Assembly (NCBI GenBank): GCA_902791475.1
Contig: CADAWC010000002.1
Location: 62,001 to 126,000 of the forward strand
DNA length: 64,000 bases
DNA from: Fibrobacter succinogenes
GTDB taxonomy: Bacteria; Fibrobacterota; Fibrobacteria; Fibrobacterales; Fibrobacteraceae
Reading direction: 5' to 3'
This document shows, one piece after another, positions 32,875-41,668 of this stretch. The position numbers and the translations under genes are program-made. Numbering within the stretch: the stretch's first letter is position 1; each line of letters starts with the position of its first letter. A model generated the notes under the pieces. It searched no databases, was not told the origin of the DNA, and saw only the letters and a list, made by a program, of their open reading frames with translations.

Positions 32875-34764
32875 TTACTTCACGATTTCAGCGTCCTTGA
32901 CGTTCTTGCCCTTGAGCTTGGTAGAAGCGGCGGGCTTGTTGCCGTTAACCGGCGGGAACTTGCTGTAGATGTACTTGTACTGGGCAATGCTCCAGATGTT
33001 ACCGATAATCCAGTAGAGCACGAGACCAGACGGCATCACGGCGCTGAACAAGAGCATCATGGCAGGCATCATCCACACCATCATCTTTTGCTGTGCAGGG
33101 TCCATGCCGGCGTTGGAGTTCATCGTCACCTTGGTCTGGAAGTAAGTCGTTGCGACCATGAGCCACGGGAGAATTGCAAGGCCAGACGGCATGATGATAG
33201 GAATGCTGATGCCACTCCAGACAACGTCACTGCGGCTGAGGTCAGAGATCCAGAGGAATGCCGGAGCGCCACGGAGTTCAATTGCACGGCCAAGCACAAA
33301 GAAGAGGCCCATGAAAATCGGCATCTGGATGAGCATCGGGAGGCAGCCACCCGTGCAGCTTGCGAGCGGGTTGATGTTGTTTTTGCTGTAGAGTTCCATC
33401 ATAGCGGCCTGCTTCTTCTGCGGGTCGGTACGGTACTTCACGTTGATTTCATCGAGCTGCGGCTTGAGAGCGGCCATGCCACGCGTGGACTTGATTTGCT
33501 TCACGGTGAACGGAGTCGTAATACCGCGAACGATGAGCGTCACGAGGATAATAGCAATACCGTAGTTCGGAATGATGCTGTAGAAGAGGTTCAAGAGCTT
33601 AAGGAGCATCTTGCAAATCCAGACGAACCAGACGTCTGCACCGCACCAGCTCCAGCCACTCACGATAATCTTTTCGTAGTCCTTGTTGAGAGCGGAGAGT
33701 TCATCCCACTTGAGCGGGAGAATCATCAAGTCGTAGCTGAGGGACTGAGCGCCACGGAAATCGTCGGCAATCGTAAGCTTGTACGTACCCGGATCGACTT
33801 CGCTATTTTCGACCTTCATCGGCTTTGTCTTGAGCACGGCCGGAACAGCTTCATCGAACTGGACCGTCATAGCCACGTACTTGCGACGCAGCCCTGCCCA
33901 AATGACCTTGCCTTCAGTTGCATTGAAAGAAGCCTGTTCGCGCGGCATTTCACGTTCCACAGAATAGCGGTCATTGAAAACGACTTCGCTGAAGTAGTAG
34001 GTGCCACCACCGCCGATGCCCATGAAGCCTTTGGACTTCGGGATATCTTCCGTTTCCTTGAGACCTCCCTTCCATGCGAGTTCATAGGCATTCGGTTGGA
34101 AGCCGATAAACTTGTTTTCTTGACGGACTGCCGGACCTTCCTTGGTAAAGCCGTAAGAGCGGATGACCTGGTTGCCGTTTGCGTCCTGGAATGCGAACTG
34201 TACCTTTGCGCTGTCGTTCACGACAATCTTTGCAGGCGTGTTGCCGAGTTCGAACATCGCTTCGCTCAAGTCTGCGTTGTCGAGCTTCAAGTCGAATGCG
34301 CCGAGCGTCGTATCCTGGATGAGTTCCGGGAACTTGCCGGTAGAATCCGGAAGAGCCTTCACGATAACACTCTTGACCTTAGCACCCTTGTTGGTGAGGG
34401 TCATGATGAACTTGTCGGTTTCGACCGTCACGGAGCGTTCTGCAATTTCGGCCTTCGGAGCGGTAGATTGCTTCGCTTCACTCGCAACGACGCTATCACT
34501 CCCGTCTTTCGTCAAGGTTGGTGAGCCTGTCGAACCACGTCTTTCGTCTGTACCGCCCAAGACCGGTGCAGCCTTGATTTCAGGCGTCTTGCTCGGAATC
34601 ACGAGCGACTTTGCAGAATCTGCAGCGACCTGCTTTTCGGTTTTAGCCTTAGCCTGTGCGGCACGGGCTGCAGCCTGCGCCTCGGCATTTGCATTATTGA
34701 CAGCCATCCACCAAATCACGATGACCGCGATAAGGATGGAACCAATGAGTGTATTCTTGTTCAT
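32875..34764 (-). CDS. yidC: Membrane protein insertase YidC
   Basis: 629-residue inner-membrane insertase/chaperone that helps membrane proteins fold. An N-terminal TM segment (residues 1-20) is followed by a variable linker (about 20-110), a large periplasmic beta domain, and a conserved C-terminal core of five TM segments (GIAIILVTLIVRGITTPF, NPLASCTGGCLPMLIQMPIF, and others). The linker (about residues 76-95) contains RRGSTGSPTLTK and VVASEAKQS, translations of two dispersed repeats at 34466 and 34511. The start overlaps the yidD stop (ATGA). Confidence 0.96.
   Translation of the reverse strand: MNKNTLIGSILIAVIVIWWMAVNNANAEAQAAARAAQAKAKTEKQVAADSAKSLVIPSKTPEIKAAPVLGGTDERRGSTGSPTLTKDGSDSVVASEAKQSTAPKAEIAERSVTVETDKFIMTLTNKGAKVKSVIVKALPDSTGKFPELIQDTTLGAFDLKLDNADLSEAMFELGNTPAKIVVNDSAKVQFAFQDANGNQVIRSYGFTKEGPAVRQENKFIGFQPNAYELAWKGGLKETEDIPKSKGFMGIGGGGTYYFSEVVFNDRYSVEREMPREQASFNATEGKVIWAGLRRKYVAMTVQFDEAVPAVLKTKPMKVENSEVDPGTYKLTIADDFRGAQSLSYDLMILPLKWDELSALNKDYEKIIVSGWSWCGADVWFVWICKMLLKLLNLFYSIIPNYGIAIILVTLIVRGITTPFTVKQIKSTRGMAALKPQLDEINVKYRTDPQKKQAAMMELYSKNNINPLASCTGGCLPMLIQMPIFMGLFFVLGRAIELRGAPAFLWISDLSRSDVVWSGISIPIIMPSGLAILPWLMVATTYFQTKVTMNSNAGMDPAQQKMMVWMMPAMMLLFSAVMPSGLVLYWIIGNIWSIAQYKYIYSKFPPVNGNKPAASTKLKGKNVKDAEIVK
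34466..34538. repeat. Two dispersed repeats within yidC coding sequence
   Basis: GATTGCTTCGCTTCACTCGC at 34466 belongs to the ATTGCGAG...GAAGCAATC class also found at 40727. Nearby, GGTTGGTGAGCCTGTCGAAC (about 34516-34535) belongs to a second common intergenic repeat class (TTCGACAGGCTCA type). Both are read in frame within the YidC linker. Class assignment is from memory of such repeats. Confidence 0.6.
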
Positions 34765-35012
34765 TTTTTATCCTTAGGGAGCGGAACGGGATCATATCCG
34801 CCCTTGCAGAAGGGGTTGCATCTTAAGACTCTAAAAACCGCAAGATAGAAACCTTTGATGGGCCCGTGGAGGCGTAAAGCTTCAATTGCGTAGTTTGAAC
34901 ACGTAGGCTGGAATCTACAGACCCCATGAAAAAAATAGGGGTGTACCAGTTGGTATAGACGGATGGGGGCAATCAAAGCCGCCACCAGGGCATTTTTAAG
35001 CTTCTGCCACAT
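34761..35012 (-). CDS. yidD: Membrane protein insertion efficiency factor YidD
   Basis: 83-residue protein starting at 35012 (MWQKLKNALVAAL). It carries the YidD core: PIRLYQLVHPYFF, CRFQPTCSNYAIEAL and NPFCKGGYDPVPL. It works with YidC in membrane protein insertion. A GTG at 35063 would lengthen the protein without conserved sequence. It overlaps the end of rnpA by 17 bases and the yidC start by 4. Confidence 0.92.
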   Translation of the reverse strand: MWQKLKNALVAALIAPIRLYQLVHPYFFHGVCRFQPTCSNYAIEALRLHGPIKGFYLAVFRVLRCNPFCKGGYDPVPLPKDKK

Positions 35013-35349
35013 CCGGTTGCTTGTCCCATTCCATCTTGTGGAATATTTTCTGGGCGGATTCACGGAAACGTTCAGAGGACATTTCCTTGGAATTGTCGCT
35101 CACGATAATCATTGCCCAGACGGGCTTTTTGATATTCGGGACAATACCATAAAACAGTGGACGTAGGATCCTACGGCACTTATTGCGATACACGGCATTT
35201 CCGTTCTTCTTCTTGGCTAAGAAGCAGAAACGACAAAAACCGTCCGGAGCTTCAATCCATCGCATGCTAAAAGCAGGTGCGCGGAGGAACTTTCCTTGGA
35301 CGGCTACTTGCCGGTAAGCGGGCTGATTGGGCAGCCGATAAGAACGCAG
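34996..35349 (-). CDS. rnpA: RNase P protein component, non-canonical start
   Basis: Protein subunit of RNase P, which processes tRNA 5' ends. Open frame extends up to 35379. Its translation has RnpA features: LRSYRLPNQPAYRQV, GNAVYRNKCRRILRP (the RNR box) and a C-terminal helix. No ATG, GTG or TTG exists between the upstream stop and an internal ATG at 35265, and starting at 35265 would delete the N-terminal fold. I place the start at CTG 35349, giving 117 residues; ATA at 35358 is another option. Located between rpmH and yidD as usual. Confidence 0.8.
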   Translation of the reverse strand: MRSYRLPNQPAYRQVAVQGKFLRAPAFSMRWIEAPDGFCRFCFLAKKKNGNAVYRNKCRRILRPLFYGIVPNIKKPVWAMIIVSDNSKEMSSERFRESAQKIFHKMEWDKQPDVAEA

Positions 35350-35372
35350 AGTGGCTATAAGCCAACCCCGAC

Positions 35373-35528
35373 TTACTTCTTATAGATTTCGTCGCTGACG
35401 GTGAGGACCTTACGGCCCTTAGCACGGCGACGGCTCAAGACAGCACGACCCCAACGGTCTTCCATACGGGCCATAAAACCGTGCTTGTTAACGCGCTTAC
35501 GATTGTGAGGCTGGAATGTTCTTTTCAT
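35373..35528 (-). CDS. rpmH: 50S ribosomal protein L34
   Basis: 51-residue ribosomal protein of the large subunit, translated directly from the sequence: [20 protein letters not shown] and onward to [20 protein letters not shown]. It is too short for most ORF cut-offs but unmistakable. It begins the rpmH-rnpA-yidD-yidC operon. Confidence 0.97.
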   Translation of the reverse strand: MKRTFQPHNRKRVNKHGFMARMEDRWGRAVLSRRRAKGRKVLTVSDEIYKK

Positions 35529-35979
35529 GATAAAAACCTTTCTATGAAAACAGAATTTTTTTGAGACTCAAATTTAGTAAAATGTCGGTATTTATCAAGG
35601 GGTTACAACCGACCTAAAGGGTAATTTTTCACCCTTAACGGGACTCAAACAAAAAGCGTTCAATGAAAACACAATGTATTAACAAGATGTAAACAGATAT
35701 TTTTAAAAAGCAGGTCAGTGGTCAATGGTCATTAGTTAGTAGATAATAGACATGCAAGCACATGTCACTCCCCATATGCGGATCATGACTACTAAGCAGC
35801 AAAGCTGCAAGTAGTCAAAGACGTCAAGCGGGGCACAACAACGCCAAAACATTTTCAAGCAAGATTTAACTAATAACTAGCAACTATCGACCAATAACTA
35901 ACGACTAACAGCCAACAGCTCGCATTTCCTTTTATATCTTTTACTTATATAATAGATTATAGCGTAAAAGCAGGATTTT
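35529..35979. other. Intergenic region upstream of rpmH and divIVA
   Basis: 451 bases without a gene. The half near rpmH contains a TTGATA element on the minus strand (about 35594-35599) likely belonging to the rpmH promoter, and two small inverted repeats (GTCGGT...ACCGAC at about 35584-35613; AAAGGGT...ACCCTTA at about 35617-35637). The half near divIVA is the MITE-like element at 35712-35920. No DnaA-box cluster was seen. Confidence 0.55.
35712..35920. repeat. MITE-like element with TTAGT-type inverted ends
   Basis: Roughly 209 bases. The left end (GGTCAGTGGTCAATGGTCAT, then TTAGTTAGTAG) and the reverse complement of the right end (GTTAGTCGTTAGTTATTGGT, then CGATAGTTGC) are similar degenerate TTAGT/GGTC repeats. 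A perfect hairpin, GACTACT...AGTAGTC with inner GCAGC/GCTGC, sits at 35787-35816. It has no coding capacity. Confidence 0.5.
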
Positions 35980-36489
35980 ATGGAACTCACTCCGCTTGAC
36001 ATTAGAAACCAGACATTTCATAAGAAATCTTTTAAGGGGTACGATCCGGAAGAGGTGAAGGCTTTTCTGGAAACCACGGCGACCGCGTTTGAAAACATGT
36101 TCCGCGACCGCACAAACTTGACCGAGCGTCTGAAAGTCGCCGAAGAGCGCGTGAACTACTACCGCCAAATCGAAAAGACGATTCAGGACGCCGTCGTGAC
36201 GATGCAGCGCACGATTAACGAGGTGAAGGCATCCGCCGAAAAGGAAGCGGAAATCATCATCGCCGAAGCAAAGGCACGCGCTATGCGCGAAGTCGAGAGC
36301 ATCAAGCGCGAAAGCGAAAACCTCCGCACCGAAATCGAACAGCTCCGCCAGCTCCGCACAAACTACTTTATCCGTTGCCGAGCCCTCATCCACAGCCAAG
36401 ACGAGCTCCTCTCCGCGATGGAAAACGACCAGCAGAAGGAATTCGAGGCACCCGCCACGATACAGAACGACGGCATCGCCCTCACGTAG
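35980..36489 (+). CDS. DivIVA-domain protein
   Basis: 169-residue coiled-coil protein. The N-terminal signature LTPLDIRNQTFHKKSFKGYD followed by PEEVKAFLE is that of DivIVA/GpsB-type proteins; residues about 40-150 are long charged heptad helices. DivIVA proteins bind curved membrane and organise cell division or polarity; in a Gram-negative lineage its job is less clear. AGGA precedes the start. The next gene begins 6 bases later. Confidence 0.88.
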   Translation: MELTPLDIRNQTFHKKSFKGYDPEEVKAFLETTATAFENMFRDRTNLTERLKVAEERVNYYRQIEKTIQDAVVTMQRTINEVKASAEKEAEIIIAEAKARAMREVESIKRESENLRTEIEQLRQLRTNYFIRCRALIHSQDELLSAMENDQQKEFEAPATIQNDGIALT

Positions 36490-36495
36490 CACGTC

Positions 36496-36720
36496 ATGAG
36501 AATCAACATCAAGGTACATGCGCGTAGCAAGCGCGAAAGCATCACGCAGCAACCCGACGGAAGCTACAAAGTCGAGGTCAAAGCCCCACCGGTCGATGGA
36601 GCCGCGAACGAAGCGATTTGCGAACTCGTCGCAGAGCATTTCCACGTGCACAAGCGAGATGTTTCGGTCGTGATGGGTTCTACGAACAACAAAAAGGTCA
36701 TCGAAATTTTGGGGATGTAA
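36496..36720 (+). CDS. DUF167 (YggU) family protein
   Basis: 74-residue protein: MRINIKVHARSKRES, KAPPVDGAANEAICELVAEH and VVMGSTNNKKVIEI match the DUF167/YggU family, whose function is unknown. Its stop codon overlaps the next start (TAATG). Confidence 0.9.
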   Translation: MRINIKVHARSKRESITQQPDGSYKVEVKAPPVDGAANEAICELVAEHFHVHKRDVSVVMGSTNNKKVIEILGM

Positions 36721-38381
36721 TGAGATTTTCGATCCAGTCAAAAATTCTAATTCTTTCATTGTCGAGCACGCTTATAGGAACGCTTTCACTCGGCGTTCTT
36801 AGCACGTTGTTCATCAGCAGAACAACCCAGCGCAACTCCATGCAGTACATGAAGGATCAGGCAAATAACGAAGCCGCCAAGCTGAACTACCTGTTCGAAT
36901 CCCACGAAAAATACACAATGGCAGCAGCCGCGGGTATTCAGTCACAGATAAATGAAGATTCCACATTTTTGACAAATCCAGAAAAAATCGAAAAAAACAT
37001 CGAGGGCATCAGGGAACGTCTCAGTTCTACCATAAACAACCTATCAGGCACCAAAAGCGTTTTCGTAAATTTCAATCCAGACATTACGCATTCCCCTCAA
37101 GGAGTTTATCTTGTACGTAGTTCAATTGATGGGGCATTTCACTCCCGTGCATCGACAAACATAAAGCAGTACAGTCCCTCGGATAATGAACACGTCGGCT
37201 GGTACTACAAGCCCGTCATGACCGGAAACCCCGTCTGGATGCCGCCTTACTTCAACAAGAACATTAACGCTTACATCATCTCTTACGTTATTCCAATGTT
37301 CAGAGGCAACAAGGACATTGGCGTTGTCGGCATAGACATAGATTTTGAACAATTAACCAACCAGCTTTCGCAAGTTCATTTTATGCAAAGCGGTTTTGCG
37401 TTCCTCGAAGATGCCGAAGGCTTGATTGTTTACCACCCCACCATTCCTAACGGACTCACATTCAAGCCCGAAGACGATCAGGTCAAGCTTTCGATTCCGC
37501 TCAGCAACGGCATGAAGCTCGTCACTGTTGCACCGATTCTCGAAATTAACGCCCAGAGAGACAAGCACATCAAACAAAGTATCATCTTCATTTTACTTCT
37601 CTTGGCCATCACGACGACCATCACGATTTTCTTCTCGAGAAGCATTACCAAGCCGCTTAAGGAGCTCACGAAAGAAGCTAAGAAGATGATCACGGGTGAC
37701 ATGAATGCGGAATTTAATATTCGTCAAAACGATGAAATCGGCGAACTCGCCAAGAGCTTTGCAGCGGCAAAATTCCACATCAGTCAGCACATGAAGCAGA
37801 TGCAAGGGCTTGCTTTCTTGGATTCGCTTACTGGTGTACGCAACAAGATGGCTTACGACAATTACATTGCCGAGCTTGAAAGCCGTATTGAAAACGGCGA
37901 AATAAAATCGTACGGTATCGCGATCCTCGATACGAACAACCTCAAGGAAATCAACGATACATACGGTCACGAAAACGGAAACACTTATCTCGTGAATTCT
38001 TGCAAGCTGATTTGCCAGATTTTCGCACACAGCCCTGTCTTTAGAATTGGCGGTGACGAATTCCTCGTTGTCCTCACCGGCAAAGATCTAGAGAACCACA
38101 ACGAGCTCATGAGCCAGCTTAAAGAAAGCATGGACTTGACCAAGAAAGCATCGTTCCCTTGGAAGCAAATTTCGATTGCATGCGGTCTCGGAATTGCAGA
38201 TTACGCGAAAGCAACGACGATTGCAGACACGTTCAACAAGGCAGACAAGAACATGTACATCAACAAGCGCGAAATCAAAATCGCAGAACACAGACCACTC
38301 AGCCGCGACGAAGAAATGCACGAAGAGAAACACGCCGCAAACGAAGCCCAGGAACCGGGAACAACTGACGAAAACGCATAA
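36720..38381 (+). CDS. dCache-HAMP-GGDEF diguanylate cyclase
   Basis: 553-residue membrane sensor. The start at 36720 overlaps the DUF167 stop; upstream extension in the same frame is antisense-like and rejected. Order: TM1 (about 8-32), periplasmic dCache-like sensor (about 35-275), TM2 (about 290-308), HAMP (about 310-360) and GGDEF (about 375-540) with FLDSLTGVRNKMAYD and RIGGDEFLVVL near residue 443. The intact GGDEF should make c-di-GMP. No RxxD inhibitory site is visible five residues before GGDEF. An acidic tail follows. Confidence 0.93.
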   Translation: MRFSIQSKILILSLSSTLIGTLSLGVLSTLFISRTTQRNSMQYMKDQANNEAAKLNYLFESHEKYTMAAAAGIQSQINEDSTFLTNPEKIEKNIEGIRERLSSTINNLSGTKSVFVNFNPDITHSPQGVYLVRSSIDGAFHSRASTNIKQYSPSDNEHVGWYYKPVMTGNPVWMPPYFNKNINAYIISYVIPMFRGNKDIGVVGIDIDFEQLTNQLSQVHFMQSGFAFLEDAEGLIVYHPTIPNGLTFKPEDDQVKLSIPLSNGMKLVTVAPILEINAQRDKHIKQSIIFILLLLAITTTITIFFSRSITKPLKELTKEAKKMITGDMNAEFNIRQNDEIGELAKSFAAAKFHISQHMKQMQGLAFLDSLTGVRNKMAYDNYIAELESRIENGEIKSYGIAILDTNNLKEINDTYGHENGNTYLVNSCKLICQIFAHSPVFRIGGDEFLVVLTGKDLENHNELMSQLKESMDLTKKASFPWKQISIACGLGIADYAKATTIADTFNKADKNMYINKREIKIAEHRPLSRDEEMHEEKHAANEAQEPGTTDENA

Positions 38382-38452
38382 CGAGATGCGCCAACAAAAC
38401 GCCGCGAGTGTTGCGAGATGCGTCGCAAAATATGCGCAAGAAGCGTCGCGGA

Positions 38453-39394
38453 TTAGGTTTTGTTTTTGTACTCTTTAGGCGAGCAACCGGTGTATTCCTT
38501 GAATGCTTGCGCAAACTTGCTGGAGTTTGTATAGCCCACACGGCTTGCGACTTCGGCGACATTGAATTTGCCATCTAGCAAAAGCTGGGTGGCTTTTTTC
38601 ATGCGGTACGTTTTGAGGTACGAATAAATGGAATCGCCGTACGCTAGCTTGAAATACTTTTTCATTTGCGTCGGGCTCATTTCAATTTGCTTGGAAAGTT
38701 GTTCGAGCGTCAAATGCTCTTCGACATTTTCGCGGAGAATTTCGCGCAGGAGTTCCATTTTGCCTTTGTAAGCGCTTGGGATCAGCGCCGCCGTTTCGTA
38801 CTTGGCTTCGGAATCGAGACGGCTCAAGAAGAGGATGAGTTCAAGCACTTTAATCTTGAAATACGGCAAGCGGATGTTTTTCGGGAGCCTGTAGAGTTCC
38901 GAGAAAATGTGACTCACATGTTCGCTAGACGGGAGCTTCAACGGAAGCGTGAGCGGCTGGATTTTTTCGATAAGCGCCGCAAAGTCAACGCCCACCGCCT
39001 TGAACATGTTTATGAGTTCGCATTGGCAGCGTTCCATAGAAAACACGACAGAAATCCCGTGATAGCAATGCACCGGGAATTTAAACGTTTTGCTTGCCGG
39101 CATATTGTCGAGCAAAACGAGGCCATTCTCTTCCATGGATTTCGGCATGGATTCCGAATTCAGCCATTCTGCGCAACCGTTATGGCAATGGAGCACAATC
39201 AAGTTCTTGCCTTGATTTTCAAAATTGAAGGTAAATTCCTTGAGATGGAAATTGCTATAGAAAACCTGTAGCCCAGGCAATACGTTATATGTTAGAAGGT
39301 GTCCCGTCCCCGTTTTATTTTGTAGCATATAATGGGAAAAGAAATCTGTATTCTGGATTTGAATCAGATTTTTATCGGGTACGGGTTTAATCAT
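38453..39394 (-). CDS. AraC-family transcriptional regulator (PchR/YbtA-like)
   Basis: 313-residue regulator. The C-terminal ~100 residues are a double helix-turn-helix AraC domain (LTLEQLSKQIEMSPTQMKKY and FNVAEVASRVGYTNSSKFAQ, ending CSPKEYK). The N-terminal ~200 residues are a ligand-sensing region. This build matches PchR and YbtA, which sense ferric-pyochelin or ferric-yersiniabactin and activate synthesis and uptake genes. The metallophore locus beginning a few kb away supports that role; the ligand is inferred. Confidence 0.85.
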   Translation of the reverse strand: MIKPVPDKNLIQIQNTDFFSHYMLQNKTGTGHLLTYNVLPGLQVFYSNFHLKEFTFNFENQGKNLIVLHCHNGCAEWLNSESMPKSMEENGLVLLDNMPASKTFKFPVHCYHGISVVFSMERCQCELINMFKAVGVDFAALIEKIQPLTLPLKLPSSEHVSHIFSELYRLPKNIRLPYFKIKVLELILFLSRLDSEAKYETAALIPSAYKGKMELLREILRENVEEHLTLEQLSKQIEMSPTQMKKYFKLAYGDSIYSYLKTYRMKKATQLLLDGKFNVAEVASRVGYTNSSKFAQAFKEYTGCSPKEYKNKT

Positions 39395-39403
39395 AATATT
39401 ACT

Positions 39404-39487
39404 CTCAAAAAATTAGGCTTAACCAAGTATTTTAGAATAAACCAATTTTGTTAGTTTTATCTAACTTAGTCCAGCCTAAATTTAGGC
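39404..39487. promoter_or_regulatory. Putative operator region upstream of the AraC-type gene
   Basis: Contains CTCAAAAAATT (39404-39414), AATTTTGTTAG (39444-39454), an inverted repeat GTTAG...CTAAC, and a perfect 14-base palindrome GCCTAAATTTAGGC (39474-39487) with further TTAGGC at 39413. CTCAAAAAATT and AATTTTGTTAG both recur upstream of the ABC/NRPS operon (45895 and 45920). Confidence 0.4.
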
Positions 39488-39516
39488 AATTTTATTTAAA
39501 ACGGCAAGTGACTCCA

Positions 39517-40770
39517 CTAAAAGAAATACTTACCTTTTACCCATATTTGCGTATTTTTCTTGTAAGTTTTAAACGTACCGCGCCTTCCGCCAAGCCAATC
39601 GCCGCCTAACGAAATCGTTATTTGGTCATTCAGGAGGTAATCCGCCGCCGGGCGCACATAGAAACCGATATTGTCGACATCGACCATCCCGTAAACAGAA
39701 AGCTTGAGCGTATTGTTCAGGAGTTCCTTGGAGATGCGAGCCGTAAGCATGGACGTATTCTGTTCCGTTCCCAGCACTTCGCGGTAATCCATAATTACCT
39801 TGTGCATGTACTGGAACATAAAAGTCCAGTTATCGCCTGCATACCAATCAACACCTAGCAAAGCATTGAAAGTCTTTCGCAACCAGTAATCACGTGAATT
39901 GTTCAAGGCAATGGGCTCGCCAAAATACGCCGCCACTTCGCCACGAATCACAATTTCGCCCACCGGGATAGAGACATCACCACCGACAACGTTCATCGGC
40001 TCATACACGCCCTTAATCACGGCAGATTTCGTTTCCGGATTGAAGTTTGCAATCGTTACGGGAGACTTATTGAAAGTGCGCAGCGCCGTAAGCGAGAAAT
40101 CGAGATTCTCCAGGAAGAAACGCAGACGTCCACCCACTTCGCTGTTCTTGATTCGCTTTTCGGGAGTACCGCTTAAATCCATGCTCGTATTCGCAGGCAA
40201 CGGCATCGTCCACGGATTATCCTCGCCCGAGGGCATCACAAAATACTCCGGAACCGGCACAAAGACGAGTTCGGCGGAGAAGCTTTCGCCAGGATACTTG
40301 AGGTTGATGGCGTTCACCGGCACGCGAATGTCGTCGTAATCGTTCGCCATGAATTCCGTGTAGTCCATAGGCGAAATCAAGTCCGTCAGGCGGAGCCCAT
40401 CGGCAACGCCCCACGTGATAATTTGACGACCCGCCTTGACTTCAAGGTATTTGCCGGCGTAATCGAAAAACGCTTCACGAAGGAACGCTCCCGACTGGTC
40501 TTTGATGAGGCTGTTGTACGCGAGATTGACACTCGAGAAAAGCGAAGCCTCGCCGTAATTCGCACGCATTTCAAGACGGAGGCGCGTCCGCGAAGACATG
40601 ATCTTGTGCGGACTTTGCACCTGCAGCGCGTGATACGAATCCACAAAGCCGTTCAGCTGCAGAGAAAGCTCGTCCTGCGCATGGGCAGACAAGGCGAACG
40701 CTGCGGACAACGCCAATGAAATCATAGATTGCTTCGTCACTTTGTTCCTCGCAATGACGTGTTTTATCAT
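39517..40770 (-). CDS. Predicted outer-membrane beta-barrel protein
   Basis: 417-residue exported protein. The signal peptide is MIKHVIARNKVTKQSMISLA... ending in AHAQ; AAGGAGG directly before the ATG at 40770 fixes the start. Much of the N-region (VIARNKVTKQS) is a translated dispersed repeat. The mature part has alternating hydrophobic strands, RLRLEMRANYG, and a C-terminal aromatic end (KGKYFF) typical of outer-membrane barrels; it resembles DUF1302-type proteins found beside RND permeases. It probably works with the LolA-like and RND proteins upstream in an envelope transport system. Confidence 0.75.
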   Translation of the reverse strand: MIKHVIARNKVTKQSMISLALSAAFALSAHAQDELSLQLNGFVDSYHALQVQSPHKIMSSRTRLRLEMRANYGEASLFSSVNLAYNSLIKDQSGAFLREAFFDYAGKYLEVKAGRQIITWGVADGLRLTDLISPMDYTEFMANDYDDIRVPVNAINLKYPGESFSAELVFVPVPEYFVMPSGEDNPWTMPLPANTSMDLSGTPEKRIKNSEVGGRLRFFLENLDFSLTALRTFNKSPVTIANFNPETKSAVIKGVYEPMNVVGGDVSIPVGEIVIRGEVAAYFGEPIALNNSRDYWLRKTFNALLGVDWYAGDNWTFMFQYMHKVIMDYREVLGTEQNTSMLTARISKELLNNTLKLSVYGMVDVDNIGFYVRPAADYLLNDQITISLGGDWLGGRRGTFKTYKKNTQIWVKGKYFF

Positions 40771-40815
40771 TTTTCCTCCTTAATGGGAGATGCCCGCGCA
40801 ATGGCGGGCATGACA
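40727..40815. repeat. Dispersed repeat plus REP-like palindrome
   Basis: At 40727-40761 lies GATTGCTTCGTCACTTTGTT continuing to GCAATGACGTG, an ATTGCGAG-type dispersed repeat inside the outer-membrane protein's signal-peptide codons. At 40790-40815 lies a palindrome with arms ATGCCCGC and GCGGGCAT ending in ATGACA, matching the copy at 18603. Confidence 0.65.
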
Positions 40816-40885
40816 TTCAAGACTTAACTGGATCCTTCGTCCCTACGGTCCTCAGGATGACGTAGAATGTGTCTCCCCCTAATTA

Positions 40886-41659
40886 TTACAACCCGCGTTC
40901 CAACTTGTTCACAGAGAAGATCTTGGAATCGAGCTGGATATTGTATTTCGGATCGAGGAAGAGGAGTTCCGTGGAGTGTCCCGTTTGCACGTTCTTCATT
41001 TCCATCTTGCCGACCGTCCAAAAACCGTCAACCTTCTTGATGTCCGAAGAAACCATCTGGCGATGGAGTTTGCCGAGCTTGTCGTAGAATTCGACCTTGG
41101 CGACGACATCGCAATCTTTGCGGATCCAAACGAGTTTCTTGGAGAAGATTTCGCCTTCCTTCTTGGGAGTCGATTCGACGACGTAGTAATCGAAACCATC
41201 TGCAGATTCTTCGCGCAAGAGCTTGTGCGTATCTTCATCGACATTGCGCTTGCCGATATCATCGTATGTGAAGTCGGAGCCCATGAAGTAATCGGTCTTG
41301 GAGCTCTTTCCGCTGATGCGGCGGGTCTTCTTCAAAGCCGGGAGATAGAGCCATTTATCGTCTTCTTTATTGACATCGTCATAGTTTACGGTCAAGAAAC
41401 CCGTGCCTTTCACATCATTCGGGTAAAGGAAGAACATGATGGTCTTGGTATCTTCGCCCACGTCTATTGCATACGAAGTAATCTTGCGGACACGGGTGTT
41501 ACCGCTCTTGTTCACGAGCTTCATTTCCATCGAGGAAGAACGCGTGTCACCATCCGGGCGGTTCTTGACCTTGACCATGATGTCACGGGCATTCGTCTGA
41601 GCCATGGACATTGCACTGAGAGCGACAACGAGCGTCGCAGCAATTTTTGAAATTTTCAT
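40886..41659 (-). CDS. LolA-like outer-membrane lipoprotein-sorting protein
   Basis: 257-residue exported protein with a cleavable signal ([20 protein letters not shown]). The mature part resembles the LolA-like family PF17131: [61 protein letters not shown] and [10 protein letters not shown]. Such proteins commonly accompany MMPL/RND permeases and outer-membrane proteins, and may carry lipids or lipoproteins across the periplasm. AGGAGG precedes the start. RND gene lies 9 bases upstream. Confidence 0.86.
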   Translation of the reverse strand: MKISKIAATLVVALSAMSMAQTNARDIMVKVKNRPDGDTRSSSMEMKLVNKSGNTRVRKITSYAIDVGEDTKTIMFFLYPNDVKGTGFLTVNYDDVNKEDDKWLYLPALKKTRRISGKSSKTDYFMGSDFTYDDIGKRNVDEDTHKLLREESADGFDYYVVESTPKKEGEIFSKKLVWIRKDCDVVAKVEFYDKLGKLHRQMVSSDIKKVDGFWTVGKMEMKNVQTGHSTELLFLDPKYNIQLDSKIFSVNKLERGL

Positions 41660-41668
41660 AGAATCCTC

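Noticed and set aside
32839..34524. 561-residue open frame antisense to yidC
   Set aside because: Rich in His and Arg with no family features; codon bias of yidC creates the open antisense frame.
35529..35979. Chromosomal origin next to rpmH
   Set aside because: No cluster of TTATCCACA-like DnaA boxes and no dnaA gene nearby.
35941..36759. 272-residue minus-strand frame over divIVA and DUF167
   Set aside because: Antisense to two recognisable genes; no conserved motif.
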